Of a DNA stretch of 6,246 nucleotides, positions 4,214 through 6,246 are shown piece after piece. The notes beneath the pieces were generated by a model, which saw nothing but the letters and a program-made list of their open reading frames with translations, ran no database searches and was not told the DNA's origin. The stretch comes from Dehalococcoidia bacterium. Lineage in GTDB: Bacteria; Chloroflexota; Dehalococcoidia; E44-bin15. Positions within the stretch are counted from its first letter, which is position 1; each line of letters starts with the position of its first letter. Location of the stretch: assembly GCA_030638665.1 (NCBI GenBank), contig DAOWEF010000035.1:1-6246 (forward strand), in the 5' to 3' direction. A program made the translations under genes and the position numbers.

Positions 4214-6246
4214 ATGGCGAAGGCTAAAAAAGGAAAGAGGACAGCGGTGAGGGGCCCTTCCCTCATCAGGCGCTTTTTATTCTCGCGCCCGGTGATGTTG
4301 CTACTGCTTCTGATCATCGCGCTAGTGCTGCTTTTTGCCTTCCGATCTCAAGTAATCTCGGGGCTGAGCACCGCCTGGGAGACCATCTTGGAGGCGTTTG
4401 GGTGGGTGCTTATCCTGGTTGCCGCGGTGATGGCCTTTTTGGGCTGGATGATATGGCGGCGGCACGCCCCCGTTTTCCTGCGGAAGTGGTACCGCTGGCT
4501 TGGCACTCTGGCCTTGATTGTGGCGCTGTGTGGATTGCTTGCCTTCTTCAAGGCCTCCACTGGAGTGATGAGCGAGGCTACTTTAGGGGGAAGGCTGGGC
4601 CTGGCAATCATCGGGGCACCCGATACCCTCGGTGCGCTGAGGCTTGCTGGCGTCGTTCTTGCGTGCGTAATTCTGTTGGCGCCGCGGGGGAGCTGGCGCC
4701 TCCTGTCGGGCGTTGCCTCTGCTTTGGCCGATTCCTATCGTCGCTATCCGCTCCATAAATACCCGGGGCGCGCCATACGCTGGCCTTGGGGTTTTTACCA
4801 ACGTCATCCCCTGCACCGCACCCGGATCTCCCGGTTGCAGCGCCCCGCCAGGCCTGCCGCCGCGCCTGCGGCGAGGGTAAGGCATGAAGCCCCCAGGTTG
4901 GTTGAGCCCGAGGCGACGTCCGGGGTGGTTGGTGAACCAGTGGAGGCTAAGATAGCCGAAGCCCTTCCTGCTGTAGTTGAGGAAAGGGGCGAAAAGGTTG
5001 AAAAAGTTGCGGAAGTGGGTGGGAGATGGCAGTTGCCCTCCCTCAGCCTCCTCGATCGAACGCCAGAGATCGAGCCCGTTCTGGTGGACACGGAGCGAGG
5101 GTCGCGGATCATTGAGGAGGCCCTGGCGAGCTACGGTGTAGAGGCTAGAGTGGTTCAGGTGAATGTCGGCCCTGCCGTTACCCAGTATGGCGTTGAGCCC
5201 GGCTGGGATCGCAAATTTAAGGAGATAAAGGAAAAGGATAAGGATGGCAATATCAGCGTTCGTCTTGAGGAGGTCTCCAAGACCAGGGTCAAGGTGGAGC
5301 GCATCGCCTCCCTGGCCAATGACCTGGCATTAGCCCTCGCTGCCCCCTCTATAAAGATCGAGGCCCCGGTGCCGGGGAAGGCGATGGTGGGGATCGAGGT
5401 GCCCAATTCAATAGCTGGTGTGGTCAGCCTCAGAGGCATTATCGAGAGCGCCCCCTTCCACAAGCTCAGGTCCAAGGCCAGGCTTCCCCTGGCACTGGGC
5501 AAGGGGGTCTCAGGGGAGAGCGTGGTTGCCGATCTGGCCAAGATGCCCCACCTCTTGATCGCCGGTGCCACCGGAAGTGGCAAGAGCGTGTGCATAAAAT
5601 CGGCGATCATCACCTTTCTGCTTCATGCCAGCCCGGATGATGTACGCCTCATCCTCATCGATCCCAAGAGGGTGGAGCTGGTGTCGTTTAGCAATGTGCC
5701 CCATCTAGTTTCCCCGGTGATCGTGGACCGGGAGAAAGCGGTGGCGACATTGAAGTGGCTCAACCGTGAAATGGACCATCGCTACGATAGGCTGGCTGCG
5801 GTGGGTGCAAGGGACATCGAATCCTACAATAAGAATCCCAGGGTCGAGCAGCGGCTCTCTTACCTTTTACTCGTCATCGATGAGCTTGCTGACCTGATGG
5901 CTGCCGCCCCCGATGAGGTGGAGCGCCTCCTGTGCCGCTTAGCCCAGCTGGCGCGCGCCACCGGCATTCATCTCATCGTCGCCACCCAGCGCCCCTCGGT
6001 GGATGTGGTTACCGGCCTGATCAAGGCCAACTTCCCGGCGCGCATCAGCTTTGCGGTGGTCTCCCAGGTGGACTCACGCACCATCCTTGACGTGGGCGGC
6101 GCCGAGAAGCTCCTGGGTCGGGGGGATATGCTCTTTTTGCCCCCCGATGCCCCCAAACCTAAGCGCCTCCAGGGAAGCTTTGTTTCCGACGCCGAGATGG
6201 AGAGGCTGGTAAGCTTCTGGATCAGCCAGCAACCTCAGGAGGTCTA
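4214..6246 (+). CDS. ftsK: DNA translocase FtsK/SpoIIIE, 677 codons visible (open at right edge)
   Basis: FtsK pumps chromosomal DNA through the closing division septum and helps resolve dimers. The N-terminus is basic (MAKAKKGKR), then comes a membrane domain with about four helices (roughly 27-43, 62-81, 95-113, 143-157). A short, Ala/Glu/Val-rich linker (about 205-285) follows. The alpha domain carries GPAVTQYGVEPG (319-330), LANDLALALAAPSIKIEAP and VPNSIAGVVSLRGIIES (396-412). The RecA-like beta domain has Walker A GATGSGKS (451-458), LIDPKRVEL, Walker B LLLVIDELADLM (551-562) and ARATGIHLIVATQRPSVDVV. A charged insertion, residues 331-358, sits between the first alpha-domain motifs. The linker is much shorter than in E. 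coli. The winged-helix gamma domain that reads polar DNA motifs is expected beyond the window. The start follows an in-frame TAG at 4202-4204. Only a weak purine stretch (GTAAAGAG) precedes it. Confidence 0.96.
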   Translation, partial: MAKAKKGKRTAVRGPSLIRRFLFSRPVMLLLLLIIALVLLFAFRSQVISGLSTAWETILEAFGWVLILVAAVMAFLGWMIWRRHAPVFLRKWYRWLGTLALIVALCGLLAFFKASTGVMSEATLGGRLGLAIIGAPDTLGALRLAGVVLACVILLAPRGSWRLLSGVASALADSYRRYPLHKYPGRAIRWPWGFYQRHPLHRTRISRLQRPARPAAAPAARVRHEAPRLVEPEATSGVVGEPVEAKIAEALPAVVEERGEKVEKVAEVGGRWQLPSLSLLDRTPEIEPVLVDTERGSRIIEEALASYGVEARVVQVNVGPAVTQYGVEPGWDRKFKEIKEKDKDGNISVRLEEVSKTRVKVERIASLANDLALALAAPSIKIEAPVPGKAMVGIEVPNSIAGVVSLRGIIESAPFHKLRSKARLPLALGKGVSGESVVADLAKMPHLLIAGATGSGKSVCIKSAIITFLLHASPDDVRLILIDPKRVELVSFSNVPHLVSPVIVDREKAVATLKWLNREMDHRYDRLAAVGARDIESYNKNPRVEQRLSYLLLVIDELADLMAAAPDEVERLLCRLAQLARATGIHLIVATQRPSVDVVTGLIKANFPARISFAVVSQVDSRTILDVGGAEKLLGRGDMLFLPPDAPKPKRLQGSFVSDAEMERLVSFWISQQPQEV

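Noticed and set aside
4348..6156. Several 60-150 codon frames on the minus strand opposite ftsK
   Set aside because: The plus-strand frame matches FtsK continuously from membrane domain to beta domain. The antisense frames follow from GC-rich codon use and show no motifs.

Overview
The window reads as a chromosomal segment from a Gram-type-ambiguous bacterium, most probably Chloroflexota (Dehalococcoidia-like). That placement is inference. It rests on the style of the ThiC and FtsK sequences (including a charged insertion in the FtsK alpha domain), a family-4 uracil-DNA glycosylase next to ftsK, a CATTGCGA-type dispersed repeat, strong AAGGAGGTGAT Shine-Dalgarno sites, sigma70-like promoters and GTG/TTG starts. 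No 16S rRNA or taxonomic marker is present to settle it.

Left part (1-505, minus strand): the first 70 codons of thiC run off the window's left edge. They are preceded by a textbook cis-regulatory leader: promoter (TTGCAA-17-TATCAT), TPP riboswitch aptamer, terminator-like hairpin with U-tract, then SD and GTG start. Positions 505-840 hold no gene that I can support.

Middle (840-1900): a minus-strand gene encodes a 177-residue secreted protein of unknown function, with a hairpin just downstream. It has an unusually long upstream region of about 400 nt. That region contains a second minus-strand promoter, a terminator-like hairpin, a candidate plus-strand small RNA (its own promoter and UUCG-capped terminator) and a long-range dyad. 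The same 17-bp box (AATGTACTGGACGAGTA on the minus strand) lies exactly 7 nt upstream of the -35 hexamer of both the thiC promoter and this promoter, which suggests a shared regulator or promoter architecture.

Boundary (1900-2200): an imperfect inverted-repeat element of the CATTGCGA type, then a strong plus-strand promoter with a palindromic spacer.

Right part (2200-6246, plus strand, probably one transcription unit): an eight-helix TauE/SafE-type (TSUP) transporter is fused in frame to a receiver domain with all phosphorylation residues. Next comes a 37-codon in-frame remnant of a second TauE/SafE gene. A family-4 Fe-S uracil-DNA glycosylase follows, ending in a QLSMF sliding-clamp-like motif, then a 22-codon ORF, and then ftsK, which is open at the right edge and lacks its DNA-reading gamma domain only because the window ends. 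The most unusual items are the TSUP-receiver fusion with its adjacent paralogue scar, the duplicated promoter box, and the plus-strand small RNA lying inside the leader of the secreted protein gene.
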